Source: Pseudomonas chlororaphis (GTDB taxonomy: Bacteria; Pseudomonadota; Gammaproteobacteria; Pseudomonadales; Pseudomonadaceae). From it: a stretch of 64,000 nucleotides of DNA. The stretch is taken from assembly GCA_001023535.1 (NCBI GenBank), contig CP011020.1:3609734-3673733 (forward strand), read 5' to 3'. Each line of letters opens with the position of its first letter. Positions within the stretch are counted from its first letter, which is position 1. Position numbers and translations under genes: made by a program. The notes beneath the pieces are model-generated. The model did not search any database and was not told the origin of the DNA. It saw only the letters and a program-made list of their open reading frames with translations. This document shows positions 8,660-16,571 of this stretch, piece by piece.

Positions 8660-9160
8660 TCAAGCCTCTCCCTGGCGTCGACGCTGCACCAGCGGCACGA
8701 GGTAGACCGGCACCCGGGACAACTGCAATACCCGGGCGGCAGTCCTGCCCAGGGGGCTTTCTCCATTGGCCCCCTGGCAATGACTGCCGACGATCAGCAA
8801 ATCGACCGAGAGCTTCGCAGCCTGCTCGAGGATGACCTGGGAAGGATCCCCCTGGAAAACCCTGACCGACTTGATCAGTTGCAAGTCCTGCTGCCCTTCG
8901 CCCAACTCCTCGCGAAAACTGTCGAGCACCCGTTGCTCAATGTTGGCCATCACCGTATTCAGACCTTGGCGATGAAATTCGTTCAGCGCCTGCTCGTCGA
9001 GATAGCTTTGCAACACCGATTCGGCGAACAACCCCATCGGCTCTACCGCATGCACCACATACAACTCGGCTTTAAACGTCCGTGCCAACGCCAAGGCATG
9101 CTGCATCACATAAGGGGCGTAGAGCCCCAGGTCTGTGGCGTACAGCATCGAACGAATCAT
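8660..9160 (-). CDS. Universal stress protein (UspA family)
   Basis: The 166-residue protein begins MIRSMLYATDLGLYAPYVM and ends with the UspA nucleotide-binding signature, VDLLIVGSHCQGANGESPLG followed by RTAARVLQLSRVPVYLVP (about 118–158). The G-2x-G-9x-G(S/T) pattern is recognisable, suggesting an ATP-binding member. It is probably a cytoplasmic stress factor of undefined role. The start at 9160 has a strong GAGGAGG site 5 bases upstream. The downstream neighbour cysB is separated by 110 bases. Confidence 0.92.
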   Translation of the reverse strand: MIRSMLYATDLGLYAPYVMQHALALARTFKAELYVVHAVEPMGLFAESVLQSYLDEQALNEFHRQGLNTVMANIEQRVLDSFREELGEGQQDLQLIKSVRVFQGDPSQVILEQAAKLSVDLLIVGSHCQGANGESPLGRTAARVLQLSRVPVYLVPLVQRRRQGEA

Positions 9161-9256
9161 GTGACCTCCTCGCGTGCCAGAATGGCGGAGATGGATTGAG
9201 CTTAGCAGCGCCTTCGCCAGCACGACGTGCGGCTTAGCGTCCTGAACAACCGGTCG

Positions 9257-10162
9257 TCAGGGCTTCACCTCGTTACTGATGCCGTGGGGGACATGCCCCG
9301 TGGCGACCACCTCACGGGCCAATTCGCAGTGGCCGGTCTGGTCGTCGAAAAACACGTCGGCGGCGAAGGCTTCAAGGAATGCCGACTTGGTCAGGCCGCC
9401 AAGGAACAGCGACTCGTCCAGGCGAATATCCCATTCACGCAAGGTTCGGATGACCCGCTCGTGAGCCGGTGCCGAACGGGCCGTCACCAGCGCCGTGCGA
9501 ATCGGGCAAGCGTCCTCGGGAAACTCGCGTTGCAGGGCATTGAGCGCGGCCAGGAAGCCCTTGAACGGTCCGCCTCGCAAGGGCTCACGGGCCGCCTGCC
9601 GTTCGCTGGCCTGGAACGCTTCGAGACCACCAGCCTGATAAACGCGCTCCGACTCATCGGAGAACAGTACCGCGTCGCCGTCGAACGCGATGCGCAATTC
9701 CTCGCTGGCGGCGCGGCTGGCACCGCCGGAGAGAATGGTCGCCGCGGCGAACCCGGCATCAAGGGCACTGCGCACGTCTTCGGCATGGGTGGACAAGAAC
9801 AGGTCGCAGCCGAACGCCTTCAGGTAGGGATAAGGACTCCGGCCGCCGACGAACGCGGCACGCGAGATCGCCAGGCCATAGTGACCAATCGAGTTGAACA
9901 CCCGAAGACCGGTGTCGGCACTGTTGCGCGAGACCAGCACCACTTCGACCCGGGCACGCCCCAGGTGCGCATTGAGGCTCAGCAGTTTCTCCACCAGGGC
10001 GAACGCGTCTCCCCGCGCCAGGACTTCATCTTCGTGCTCGATCTGGTATTGCCGGTAGGCCTCGACGCCACTGGACAGGTACACCTTGTGGCTTTCGCTG
10101 AGGTCGAACAACGCCCGCGATGAAATCGCCAGCACCAGCTTGTCGTCAATATTGTTTGCCAT
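9257..10162 (-). CDS. Cytosolic 5'-nucleotidase (PF06189-type)
   Basis: The 301-residue protein resembles the cytosolic 5'-nucleotidase 1A/bacterial family, which dephosphorylates nucleoside monophosphates in a HAD-like fold. Visible signatures are KLVLAISSRALFDLSESHKV near the N-terminus, RVFNSIGHYGLAISRAAFVGG in the middle, IAFDGDAVLFSDESE as the DxDxxxxxD-type motif, and FFDDQTGHCELA near the C-terminus. The start at 10162 follows a GGGGGG-containing site. It begins 18 bases after the stop of the ketopantoate reductase-like gene and is probably in one transcript with it. Confidence 0.88.
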   Translation of the reverse strand: MANNIDDKLVLAISSRALFDLSESHKVYLSSGVEAYRQYQIEHEDEVLARGDAFALVEKLLSLNAHLGRARVEVVLVSRNSADTGLRVFNSIGHYGLAISRAAFVGGRSPYPYLKAFGCDLFLSTHAEDVRSALDAGFAAATILSGGASRAASEELRIAFDGDAVLFSDESERVYQAGGLEAFQASERQAAREPLRGGPFKGFLAALNALQREFPEDACPIRTALVTARSAPAHERVIRTLREWDIRLDESLFLGGLTKSAFLEAFAADVFFDDQTGHCELAREVVATGHVPHGISNEVKP

Positions 10163-10180
10163 GTCGCCCCCCATCCGCGC

Positions 10181-11134
10181 TCAGCGGTTATGCCGATCCA
10201 TGAACGCCAACGCCTGGTACAAGGCTTCGATTTTCGGCAGCGCACACCCCGCCGCTTTCGCCGCCGCCAACGGCCGGGCGTAGATTGCCTCCAGTTCCAG
10301 CGCGCGTTTATGCAGATGATCGTGGTGCATGCTCGGCCAATAGTCGGGCATCTTCTCGGTCATCGCGAACAGGTAGTCGGCGTAGCCCGGTGCGATGTGA
10401 TGACCGCAGGCCTGGGCCCCCTGCACCACTTCGCGCATCAACGCCTGGATCAGCTCGCGACTGGCGGCATCGGCCATCAACGGCGTGGTGCTGGCCCCCA
10501 GCAACACCGAGAGACCGTTGTAGGGCACGTTCCACACCAATTTCTGCCAACGGGCCTGTTGCAGGTCGGCCATGGCCTGGGCATCGATGCCGGCATGGCG
10601 AAACAGCGTCGCAGCCTCTTCGACAATCAGCATGCGTTCAGCCTGATCGCCGCACGGACCGATGTGGTAACCGATGTTGACCGCGCCCAGCGCCTGGTGG
10701 GTGATGACACCGGGACCGGCCCGATGAACACAGATCAGGCAGAGCCCGCCCAACAGGTGCAGCGAGTCGGGCAGCAAGGGGCGCAGCGCCTCCTCGACAT
10801 CCAGGCCGTTCTGCAATAGCAGGACCTTTGCCCCGGGCGCAGCCGCCTGGCGGATGACCGGGGCCAACTCGGCGTTGCTGGTGGTTTTGGCGCCCACCAG
10901 CAACCAGTCGCAGGGCGGCATCTCGGCCGCCGAGCGGTAGGCCTGGACCGGGTTGAGGGCCAGTGCGCCATGAACCGCACTGTCGACCTGCAACCCGCCT
11001 TCGGCCACCGCATTGAACTCACTGCGTAACAAGAAGTGCACGTCAAAACCGGCACGCGCCAACATCACGCCATAGAACCCGCCAATGGCCCCGGTGCCGA
11101 TCATGCCGATCCGCGGTTTAACACCTGCCTGCAT
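10181..11134 (-). CDS. 2-dehydropantoate 2-reductase family oxidoreductase (PanE/ApbA-like)
   Basis: The 317-residue protein begins with an NADPH-binding Rossmann motif (RIGMIGTGAIGGFYGVMLAR, about 8–27). A second signature typical of ApbA follows (VLLLQNGLDVEEALRP, about 103–118). The C-terminal helical domain contains the conserved lysine region WQKLVWNVPYNGLSVLLG. The family reduces ketopantoate in coenzyme A synthesis, but Pseudomonas genomes carry several paralogues and this one may act on another 2-keto acid. The start at 11134 follows GAGGAG. It is divergent from the DAHP synthase gene. Confidence 0.88.
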   Translation of the reverse strand: MQAGVKPRIGMIGTGAIGGFYGVMLARAGFDVHFLLRSEFNAVAEGGLQVDSAVHGALALNPVQAYRSAAEMPPCDWLLVGAKTTSNAELAPVIRQAAAPGAKVLLLQNGLDVEEALRPLLPDSLHLLGGLCLICVHRAGPGVITHQALGAVNIGYHIGPCGDQAERMLIVEEAATLFRHAGIDAQAMADLQQARWQKLVWNVPYNGLSVLLGASTTPLMADAASRELIQALMREVVQGAQACGHHIAPGYADYLFAMTEKMPDYWPSMHHDHLHKRALELEAIYARPLAAAKAAGCALPKIEALYQALAFMDRHNR

Positions 11135-11192
11135 CTTTGCGCTCCTCTGGTAAACGGCCCTGCACATCATTGCACAGCCCCCCGGGACCCGG

Positions 11193-11221
11193 GGACTTAT
11201 CCCACCGGGGATAAATCCCCT
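11193..11221. repeat. Degenerate GGGGATTTATCCCC-type REP fragment
   Basis: GGGGACTTATCCCACCGGGGATAAATCCCC-like sequence matches the core of the repeats at 24953, 28822 and 39048 but lacks their long arms. It lies in the divergent promoter region upstream of DAHP synthase. Confidence 0.6.
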
Positions 11222-11356
11222 TCAAACCGGCCCCTGCCCATTGTCGAGCCCCCTCGTAACGCGATAAGGTTCGGCTCCCCGACGCGCTTAAATCCGCTGT
11301 GCACCGCCGCGCGGGGATCGCTGGCGGCCGGCACCCGTGACCTGACGAGTAACACG

Positions 11357-12433
11357 ATGGCTGATTTACCGATCAATGACCTTAACGTCGCCTCCAACGA
11401 GACCCTCATCACGCCTGACCAGCTCAAGCGCGATATCCCCCTGAGCGACGCTGCCCTGCGCACCGTGACCAAGGGCCGGGAAGTCATCCGCAATATCCTC
11501 GACGGCAGCGACCATCGCCTGTTCGTGGTCATCGGGCCCTGCTCGATCCATGACATCAAGGCCGCCCACGAATACGCCGAGCGCCTGAAGGTCCTGGCGG
11601 CGGAAGTGTCCGACACCCTGTACCTGGTGATGCGGGTGTATTTCGAGAAGCCGCGTACCACCGTCGGCTGGAAAGGCCTGATCAACGACCCGTACCTGGA
11701 CGACTCGTTCAAGATCCAGGACGGCCTGCACATCGGTCGTCAGTTGTTGCTGGACCTGGCTGAAATGGGTCTGCCCACCGCCACCGAAGCGCTGGACCCG
11801 ATCTCGCCGCAATACCTGCAGGACCTGATCAGTTGGTCGGCCATCGGTGCGCGCACCACCGAATCCCAGACTCACCGCGAGATGGCGTCCGGCCTGTCCT
11901 CGGCGGTGGGCTTCAAGAACGGCACCGACGGTGGCCTCACCGTGGCCATCAACGCCTTGCAATCGGTTTCCAGCCCTCACCGCTTCCTGGGCATCAACCA
12001 GGAAGGCGGCGTGTCGATCGTCACCACCAAGGGCAACGCCTACGGTCACGTCGTGCTGCGCGGTGGTAACGGCAAGCCGAACTACGACTCGGTCAGTGTC
12101 GCGCTGTGTGAACAGGCGCTGAACAAGGCGAAGATCAAGCCGAACATCATGGTCGACTGCAGCCACGCCAACTCCAACAAGGACCCCGCCTTGCAACCGC
12201 TGGTGATGGAGAACGTGGCCAACCAGATCCTGGAAGGCAACCAGTCGATCATCGGCCTGATGGTCGAAAGCCATCTGAACTGGGGTTGCCAGGCGATCCC
12301 GAAAGACCTCGCCGACTTGCAGTACGGCGTCTCCATCACCGATGCCTGCATCGACTGGAGCGCGACCGAAAACACCCTGCGCAGCATGCACGCCAAACTC
12401 AAGGACGTGCTGCCCAAGCGTCAGCGCGGCTGA
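11357..12433 (+). CDS. 3-deoxy-7-phosphoheptulonate (DAHP) synthase, class I alpha
   Basis: The 358-residue enzyme condenses phosphoenolpyruvate with erythrose 4-phosphate, the first step of aromatic amino acid synthesis. Conserved elements of the AroF/AroG/AroH family are present: the GPCSIHD metal/PEP loop (about 65–71), MRVYFEKPRTTVGWKGL, WSAIGARTTESQTHREMASG, VGFKNGTDG and the MVDCSHANSNKD motif. The start at 11357 gives the normal family length. Which aromatic amino acid inhibits it cannot be read reliably, so no aroF/aroG symbol is given. A strong terminator follows. Confidence 0.96.
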   Translation: MADLPINDLNVASNETLITPDQLKRDIPLSDAALRTVTKGREVIRNILDGSDHRLFVVIGPCSIHDIKAAHEYAERLKVLAAEVSDTLYLVMRVYFEKPRTTVGWKGLINDPYLDDSFKIQDGLHIGRQLLLDLAEMGLPTATEALDPISPQYLQDLISWSAIGARTTESQTHREMASGLSSAVGFKNGTDGGLTVAINALQSVSSPHRFLGINQEGGVSIVTTKGNAYGHVVLRGGNGKPNYDSVSVALCEQALNKAKIKPNIMVDCSHANSNKDPALQPLVMENVANQILEGNQSIIGLMVESHLNWGCQAIPKDLADLQYGVSITDACIDWSATENTLRSMHAKLKDVLPKRQRG

Positions 12434-12465
12434 TCGAGCGTCTTCCCTATCAGGAAGATCGAGGC

Positions 12466-12499
12466 AAAAAAATGCCGGGCTGAAAAGCCCGGCATTTTT
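12466..12499. terminator. Bidirectional terminator after DAHP synthase
   Basis: ATGCCGGGC, loop TGAAAA, GCCCGGCAT is flanked by an A-run and a T-run. It serves both the DAHP synthase gene and the convergent acetyltransferase gene. A second small hairpin, TCTTCC/GGAAGA, sits at 12441–12458. Confidence 0.9.
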
Positions 12500-12520
12500 C
12501 ATTGGGGAATCCGTCTTCGG

Positions 12521-12802
12521 TCAAAGCTTCGCCGCGTGCCGCTGGTGACGCTCCATGTAGCGCTCCACGTAGGAGCAGGACGGGATCACCGTGTAGCCCA
12601 TCTCTTCGGCGTACTGCAGCGCCTTTTCGGTCAGCGCCGCCGCAATGCCCCGGCCGCGCAGGGCGTTGGGCACGAAGGTGCGATAGATGTCCAGGGTCTG
12701 CTTGCCCAGGTCCATATAGGTCAGATAGGCACGATGACCGTCCACGGTGGTCTCGAATTGATGACCAGCCTGGTCATGGTGGATGGACAACGCCTCGCTC
12801 AT
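12521..12802 (-). CDS. Small GNAT-like N-acetyltransferase (YjdJ/Gcn5-related type)
   Basis: The 93-residue protein carries only the minimal acetyl-CoA-binding core of the GNAT fold. The A motif is VPNALRGRGIAAALTEKALQ (about 44–63), followed by GYTVIPSCSYVERYMERH at the C-terminus. This matches the short Gcn5-related (COG2388) family of about 90–100 residues, which binds acetyl-CoA but has no settled substrate. The ATG at 12802 is preceded by GGAG, and a GTG one codon earlier is a weaker alternative. It is convergent with DAHP synthase across a shared terminator. Confidence 0.9.
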   Translation of the reverse strand: MSEALSIHHDQAGHQFETTVDGHRAYLTYMDLGKQTLDIYRTFVPNALRGRGIAAALTEKALQYAEEMGYTVIPSCSYVERYMERHQRHAAKL

Positions 12803-13437
12803 CACTACTCCTCGCGGGTCTGAATGCTGACCCCTACCTTACCGATGTTTTTCCGGCGAAGGAACATCTACGCCACCCCGTGCCTTCCTGGTCACCGAGC
12901 GCCAAAACCGATCCGCTCAAACCCGAGCACGTCGTGAATAGTAGGCACCAATGACGCAAATGCTCAAGACACACCTGTCATCGAAGGGGTAACCTCGTCG
13001 GTTTTATCGACCGGGCGCCATCGCCGTGCTGAAGTCGGTGTCGCGGTGCAATAGCTGAACATCGCCAGTTGTTGAGTCTTGAGACGAGCGCCGGTAGTTA
13101 AAGTCACCGCCAAGACCCAATAAAGATGCCTGGGAGATTGCGCAAAAAATGTACAAAAGTCTAGGCGAATCAATCAACAACGACGTTAGCGGGCCTTTGG
13201 GGAGTTGATCCCGGCGCGGAACTTTTCTTCATCTAGACACTCCAGTCTGGGGCTTGGCGCTGGTGCTTGTTCAACAGCGCACAGAAAAGTTGCTCGAAAA
13301 AGAATCACCGCCTACAATTTTTTTGCTTCTTGCGTTACGTCAGTTTACTTACTACAAGTAATGGGTAGTATGTACGCCGGCTAACTCCCCAGTCTGGGGA
13401 GACAGTCACTAATAGAAAGTCCTTGAAGGGGAACACG
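12803..13437. other. Long region upstream of oprI without a convincing gene
   Basis: These 635 bases separate the acetyltransferase start from oprI. A 69-codon frame on the minus strand (12964–13173) lacks a ribosome site and any familiar sequence. The last 130 bases become A+T-rich (TTTTTTTGCTTCTTGCG near 13318) and should contain the oprI promoter. The motif CTCCAGTCTGGGG occurs at 13240–13252 and again, in an extended palindromic form, at 13385–13401. Confidence 0.6.
13385..13401 (+). promoter_or_regulatory. Hairpin in the oprI mRNA leader
   Basis: CTCCCC, loop AGTCT, GGGGAG forms a 6-base-pair GC-rich stem 27 bases upstream of the oprI ribosome site (AAGGGG at 13427–13432). A 5'-proximal hairpin could stabilise this very abundant mRNA; this is inference. 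Confidence 0.45.
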
Positions 13438-13689
13438 ATGAACAACGTTCTGAAATTCTCTGCTTTGGCCCTGGCCGCAGTTCTGGCTACCGGTTGCAGC
13501 AGCGCATCGAAAGAAACCGAAGCACGTCTGACTGCTACCGAAGACGCAGCTGCTCGCGCCCAAGCTCGTGCAGACGAAGCTTACCGTAAAGCTGATGAAG
13601 CTCTGGCTGCTGCTCAAAAAGCACAACAGACTGCTGACGAAGCTAACGAGCGTGCTCTGCGCATGCTGGACAAAGCTAGCCGCAAGTAA
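13438..13689 (+). CDS. oprI: Major outer-membrane lipoprotein OprI
   Basis: The 83-residue lipoprotein is the Pseudomonas counterpart of Braun's lipoprotein. The signal peptide ends in the lipobox LATGC with Cys20 as the lipidated residue. The mature part is a continuous alanine-rich heptad helix ([24 protein letters not shown]) that forms a coiled-coil trimer. The C-terminus ends ASRK; the terminal lysine is the position linked to peptidoglycan in this family. The ribosome site AAGGGG is strong. The gene stands alone with its own terminator, and codon choice (CGT, GCT, GAA) fits very high expression. An L,D-transpeptidase gene is convergent just downstream. Confidence 0.98.
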   Translation: MNNVLKFSALALAAVLATGCSSASKETEARLTATEDAAARAQARADEAYRKADEALAAAQKAQQTADEANERALRMLDKASRK

Positions 13690-13711
13690 TAGTCCTTCGG
13701 GATTGTTATCG

Positions 13712-13739
13712 AGCCGACCCATTCATGGGTCGGCTTTTT
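13712..13739 (+). terminator. Terminator of oprI
   Basis: AGCCGACCCAT (13712–13722), a 2-base loop and ATGGGTCGGCT (13725–13735) are followed by TTTTT. It is a strong intrinsic terminator 22 bases past the oprI stop. Confidence 0.93.
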
Positions 13740-13765
13740 ATTGCCCGGTGTTTTTTTCGGGTAAT

Positions 13766-13801
13766 AAAAAACCCGCCGACCTCGCGAGACGTCGGCGGGT
13801 T
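13766..13801 (-). terminator. Terminator of the L,D-transpeptidase gene
   Basis: On the minus strand AACCCGCCGAC, a 10-base loop and GTCGGCGGGTT are followed by a T-run (A-run 13766–13770 on the plus strand). It lies 15 bases past the stop codon. Confidence 0.9.
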
Positions 13802-13815
13802 GCCTTGGAGCGTTA

Positions 13816-14787
13816 TTACTGCTGCAGGTCGATCGGTGCACTCGAGACCATCGGGGCCGACGTGCTCGGCACGGCGATCTCCACCGGCAGGCCATCTTCG
13901 GCCGCCACCACGTCCCGCACCACATCCCAGTTCATGCGCAGGTTGCTGGTGATGTCTTCGCGCTTGAGCATCGCGTTGATCACCGCCGTGTGCTTGTCCA
14001 CCACCGACGGGTTGCCGTTGTCATCCAGCGGCGTGTGGGCTTCGAGGTAAACCTTGCCGCCGCTCAAGCCCAGTTTGTAGGGGTCGTTGATGATCCGCAC
14101 CGACGTGCCCACCGGCACCATGCCGGCCATTTCCAGGACGTTGTTGTTGAACATCCGGAAGCAACCGTGGCTGGTACGCATGCCGATGCCGAATTTCTTG
14201 TTCGAACCATGGATCAGGTAGCCCGGGGTGCCCAGGGTGAACTTGAAAGGCCCCAGCGGGTTATCCGGGCCGGCCGGCACCACATTCGGCAGCGGGTCGC
14301 CATCGGCGGCGTGCTCGGCCTTGATCGAGGCTGGCGGGGTCCATGTCGGGTTAGGCGTCTTGGCAATGATGCTGGTGTGGGCGATCGGCGAGCCCCAGCC
14401 TTCACGGCCGATCCCCAGCGGGAAGGTGTAGACCACGTTCCGGCCCTTGGGGAAGTAGTAGAGGCGGTACTCGGCCAGGTTGATCACGATCCCCTCGCGC
14501 GGCCCCGGCGGCAGGATGAAGCGGGTCGGCAGCACGATCTCGGTGCCCGCGCCCGGCAACCAGGGGTCGACGCCCGGGTTGGCCGCGACCATCTCGGTGT
14601 AGCCCAGGTCATAGGTGGTGCCCAGGTCGGCGAAGGTGTCTTCGTACTTGGCCTTGATGACTTGCACCTGGCCGATGATGTCTTCACCCGGCGGTGGCAA
14701 AGGCAGCTCCAGTGCTGCAACGGGGCCGGCCATACACAGGGCGGCTAGAGACAGGCAGCGGGCGACGGCAGGCAAGCGCGGCAACAT
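13816..14787 (-). CDS. Periplasmic L,D-transpeptidase (ErfK/YbiS/YcfS type) with LysM-like region
   Basis: The 323-residue protein has an N-terminal signal peptide (MLPRLPAVARCLSLAALCMA, then GPVAALE). A LysM-like peptidoglycan-binding segment follows (about 60–80, including MVAANPGVDPWLPGAGTEIV). The YkuD catalytic domain spans about 95–235. The active-site motif is HGSNKKFGIGMRTSHGCFRM, with the nucleophilic cysteine in SHGCFR. Enzymes of this group form 3-3 crosslinks or attach Braun-type lipoproteins to diaminopimelate. Because oprI is the convergent neighbour, OprI anchoring is the most attractive role. The start at 14787 follows AAGGA. Confidence 0.93.
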   Translation of the reverse strand: MLPRLPAVARCLSLAALCMAGPVAALELPLPPPGEDIIGQVQVIKAKYEDTFADLGTTYDLGYTEMVAANPGVDPWLPGAGTEIVLPTRFILPPGPREGIVINLAEYRLYYFPKGRNVVYTFPLGIGREGWGSPIAHTSIIAKTPNPTWTPPASIKAEHAADGDPLPNVVPAGPDNPLGPFKFTLGTPGYLIHGSNKKFGIGMRTSHGCFRMFNNNVLEMAGMVPVGTSVRIINDPYKLGLSGGKVYLEAHTPLDDNGNPSVVDKHTAVINAMLKREDITSNLRMNWDVVRDVVAAEDGLPVEIAVPSTSAPMVSSAPIDLQQ

Positions 14788-14921
14788 CCGGGAAATCCTT
14801 CGCAGATCGAACAGAGGGTATGAAAGCGCCGATTGTACACCGCAGCCTGTTACTTCGGGGAGGGCGGCATCAAGGCGTCCGATGTGCAGCAGATCGAGGG
14901 CTGCACAGACTCCCGCAGGCA

Positions 14922-15215
14922 TTACAGCTCGAACCGCAGCTCCGGCCAGATCGGCGAGGTGCCGCGCTTCTGGGATTCGAGGATCGCCCGGCACAAGGAA
15001 CACAGGCGATGGTCCTGGAAGATCCGCCGATCGACACTCGACCAGCGCGGCTGGGCCGGCAGCAGGCTGCCGCAGAGCGTACGGTCGGCGGAGCCGCCAA
15101 GTTCCAGCTGCCGAGTCACCAGATGCACCCGCACTTCCTGGCAGGCGAACAGGTCCAACTGCTCGTCAGGCTCGATCAGTTGGTAGGCAAACAAGGACCA
15201 GGCGGGACGCGGCAT
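14922..15215 (-). CDS. Small cysteine-containing conserved protein of unknown function
   Basis: The 97-residue protein begins MPRPAWSLFAYQLIEPDEQL and has no signal peptide or membrane span. It has four cysteines in the patterns FACQEV, TLCGSLL and HRLCSLCRAI; the C-x-x-C near the C-terminus suggests a possible metal site or reactive thiols. GGAG lies 6 bases before the ATG at 15215. It stands between the L,D-transpeptidase and tesA on the same strand, a position that appears conserved in Pseudomonas, which supports it as real. Function unknown. Confidence 0.7.
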   Translation of the reverse strand: MPRPAWSLFAYQLIEPDEQLDLFACQEVRVHLVTRQLELGGSADRTLCGSLLPAQPRWSSVDRRIFQDHRLCSLCRAILESQKRGTSPIWPELRFEL

Positions 15216-15271
15216 CGGGGGCTCCAAATCGGGGGCGCCACATTAGCCGAAAGCCCGCCTCTAGAAAAGCG

Positions 15272-15877
15272 TCAAAGCAGCGGTTTCAGCGTCGGCCAGA
15301 CATTTTCCAGCAACTTGCCCTGGGCGGCGACGGACGGGTGCAATCCGTCGCCCTGCATCATCCCCGGAACACCGCCGACGTCCTTGAGGAAAAACGGCAC
15401 GAGGGGGACTTTCTTCTCCTCGGCCAGGGTGCTGTAGACCTGGGCAAACGCATCGGTGTACCGCCGCCCATAGTTGGGCGGCAGTTGCATGCCCAGCAGC
15501 AGGACCTTGGCACCGCTGGCACGGGCGCTGTCGATCATCGCTGCAAGGTTTTGTTGCAATTGTGTTGGCGGTTGTCCGCGCAAGCCATCGTTGCCTCCCA
15601 GTTCCAGGACCACCAGGTCCGGTTTATGGGCTGCAAGCAGCGCCGGCAGCCGCGCCTGGCCTCCCGCGCTGGTGTCGCCACTGATCGACGCATTGACCAC
15701 TTTGTCGTCAAAACCCTCGGCCTTGAGCCGTTGTTCAAGCAACGACACCCAGCCCTGCCGGGTATCCAGGCCGAAAGCCGCGCTGATACTATCGCCAACG
15801 ATCAGGACTGTACCCGCCGCTGCGTTCTGGACCATGCACATCAAGGCCAGGCCGGCACTCAAAAACCACACACGCAT
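15272..15877 (-). CDS. tesA: Periplasmic arylesterase / acyl-CoA thioesterase I / lysophospholipase (TesA)
   Basis: The 201-residue SGNH hydrolase has a signal peptide ([20 protein letters not shown], cleavage near AAA-GT). Its four family blocks are visible: GDSIS with Ser30, GG in the SGDTSAGG block, GGNDG (94–98), and the GDGLHPS block with Asp177 and His180. It hydrolyses esters, thioesters and lysophospholipids in the periplasm. The start codon lies 10 bases from the divergent ABC ATPase start, so each promoter must overlap the other gene's 5' end. This tesA/ABC exporter pairing is common in proteobacteria. Confidence 0.95.
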   Translation of the reverse strand: MRVWFLSAGLALMCMVQNAAAGTVLIVGDSISAAFGLDTRQGWVSLLEQRLKAEGFDDKVVNASISGDTSAGGQARLPALLAAHKPDLVVLELGGNDGLRGQPPTQLQQNLAAMIDSARASGAKVLLLGMQLPPNYGRRYTDAFAQVYSTLAEEKKVPLVPFFLKDVGGVPGMMQGDGLHPSVAAQGKLLENVWPTLKPLL

Positions 15878-15887
15878 CGGATTCTCC

Positions 15888-16571
15888 ATGGGCTCAAGCA
15901 TTCTCACCGCGACGGACCTTAGCAAAGTGGTCTCCAGCGCGGAAGGTGAACTGACCATCCTGCACGAACTCAGCCTGGAACTGAACAAAGGCGACAGCCT
16001 GGCGATCGTCGGCGCGTCCGGCTCCGGCAAATCCACCCTGCTGGGCCTGCTGGCCGGCCTCGACCTGCCCAGCAGCGGCGAGGTCACGCTCGCCGGCCAG
16101 GCCCTGAGCGCCCTTGATGAAGACCAGAGGGCGCGGATCCGCGCCGAGCACGTAGGCTTCGTCTTCCAGTCGTTCCAGTTGCTCGACAGCCTCAACGCCC
16201 TCGAAAACGTCATGCTGCCGCTGGAGCTGGACGGGCGCAAGGACGCCCGCGAACGCGCCGCCGAACTGCTGCAACGGGTCGGCCTGGGCCAGCGCCTGAC
16301 CCACTCGCCCCGCCAGCTCTCCGGCGGCGAGCAGCAACGCGTGGCGATTGCCCGCGCCTTTGCCGCCGAACCCGATGTGCTGTTTGCCGACGAACCGACC
16401 GGCAACCTCGACAGCCACACCGGCGAGCGCATCAGCGACCTGCTGTTCGAACTGAACAAGGAACGCGGCACGACCCTGGTGCTGGTCACCCACGATGAAC
16501 GCCTGGCCCATCGCTGCCGGCGCCTGATCCGACTTGAAGCCGGCCAGATGGTCGCGCCCCTGGAGCCTTGA
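15888..16571 (+). CDS. ABC transporter ATPase (YbbA-like exporter)
   Basis: The 227-residue LolD/MacB-class ATPase has Walker [10 protein letters not shown] (about 42–50), Q-loop FVFQSFQLL, signature [15 protein letters not shown], Walker [13 protein letters not shown] and the switch histidine in LVTHDE. It pairs with the permease encoded directly downstream, whose ATG overlaps this stop (TGATG). The E. coli counterparts are YbbA–YbbP, next to tesA. The substrate of this exporter class is unsettled, with a lipid or hydrophobic molecule likely. The ATG at 15888 is chosen because it gives normal family length. Confidence 0.93.
   Translation: MGSSILTATDLSKVVSSAEGELTILHELSLELNKGDSLAIVGASGSGKSTLLGLLAGLDLPSSGEVTLAGQALSALDEDQRARIRAEHVGFVFQSFQLLDSLNALENVMLPLELDGRKDARERAAELLQRVGLGQRLTHSPRQLSGGEQQRVAIARAFAAEPDVLFADEPTGNLDSHTGERISDLLFELNKERGTTLVLVTHDERLAHRCRRLIRLEAGQMVAPLEP

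Noticed and set aside
12964..13173. 69-codon minus-strand frame in the oprI upstream region
   Set aside because: It has no ribosome site, no recognisable sequence, and atypical codon use; retained only as part of the intergenic description.
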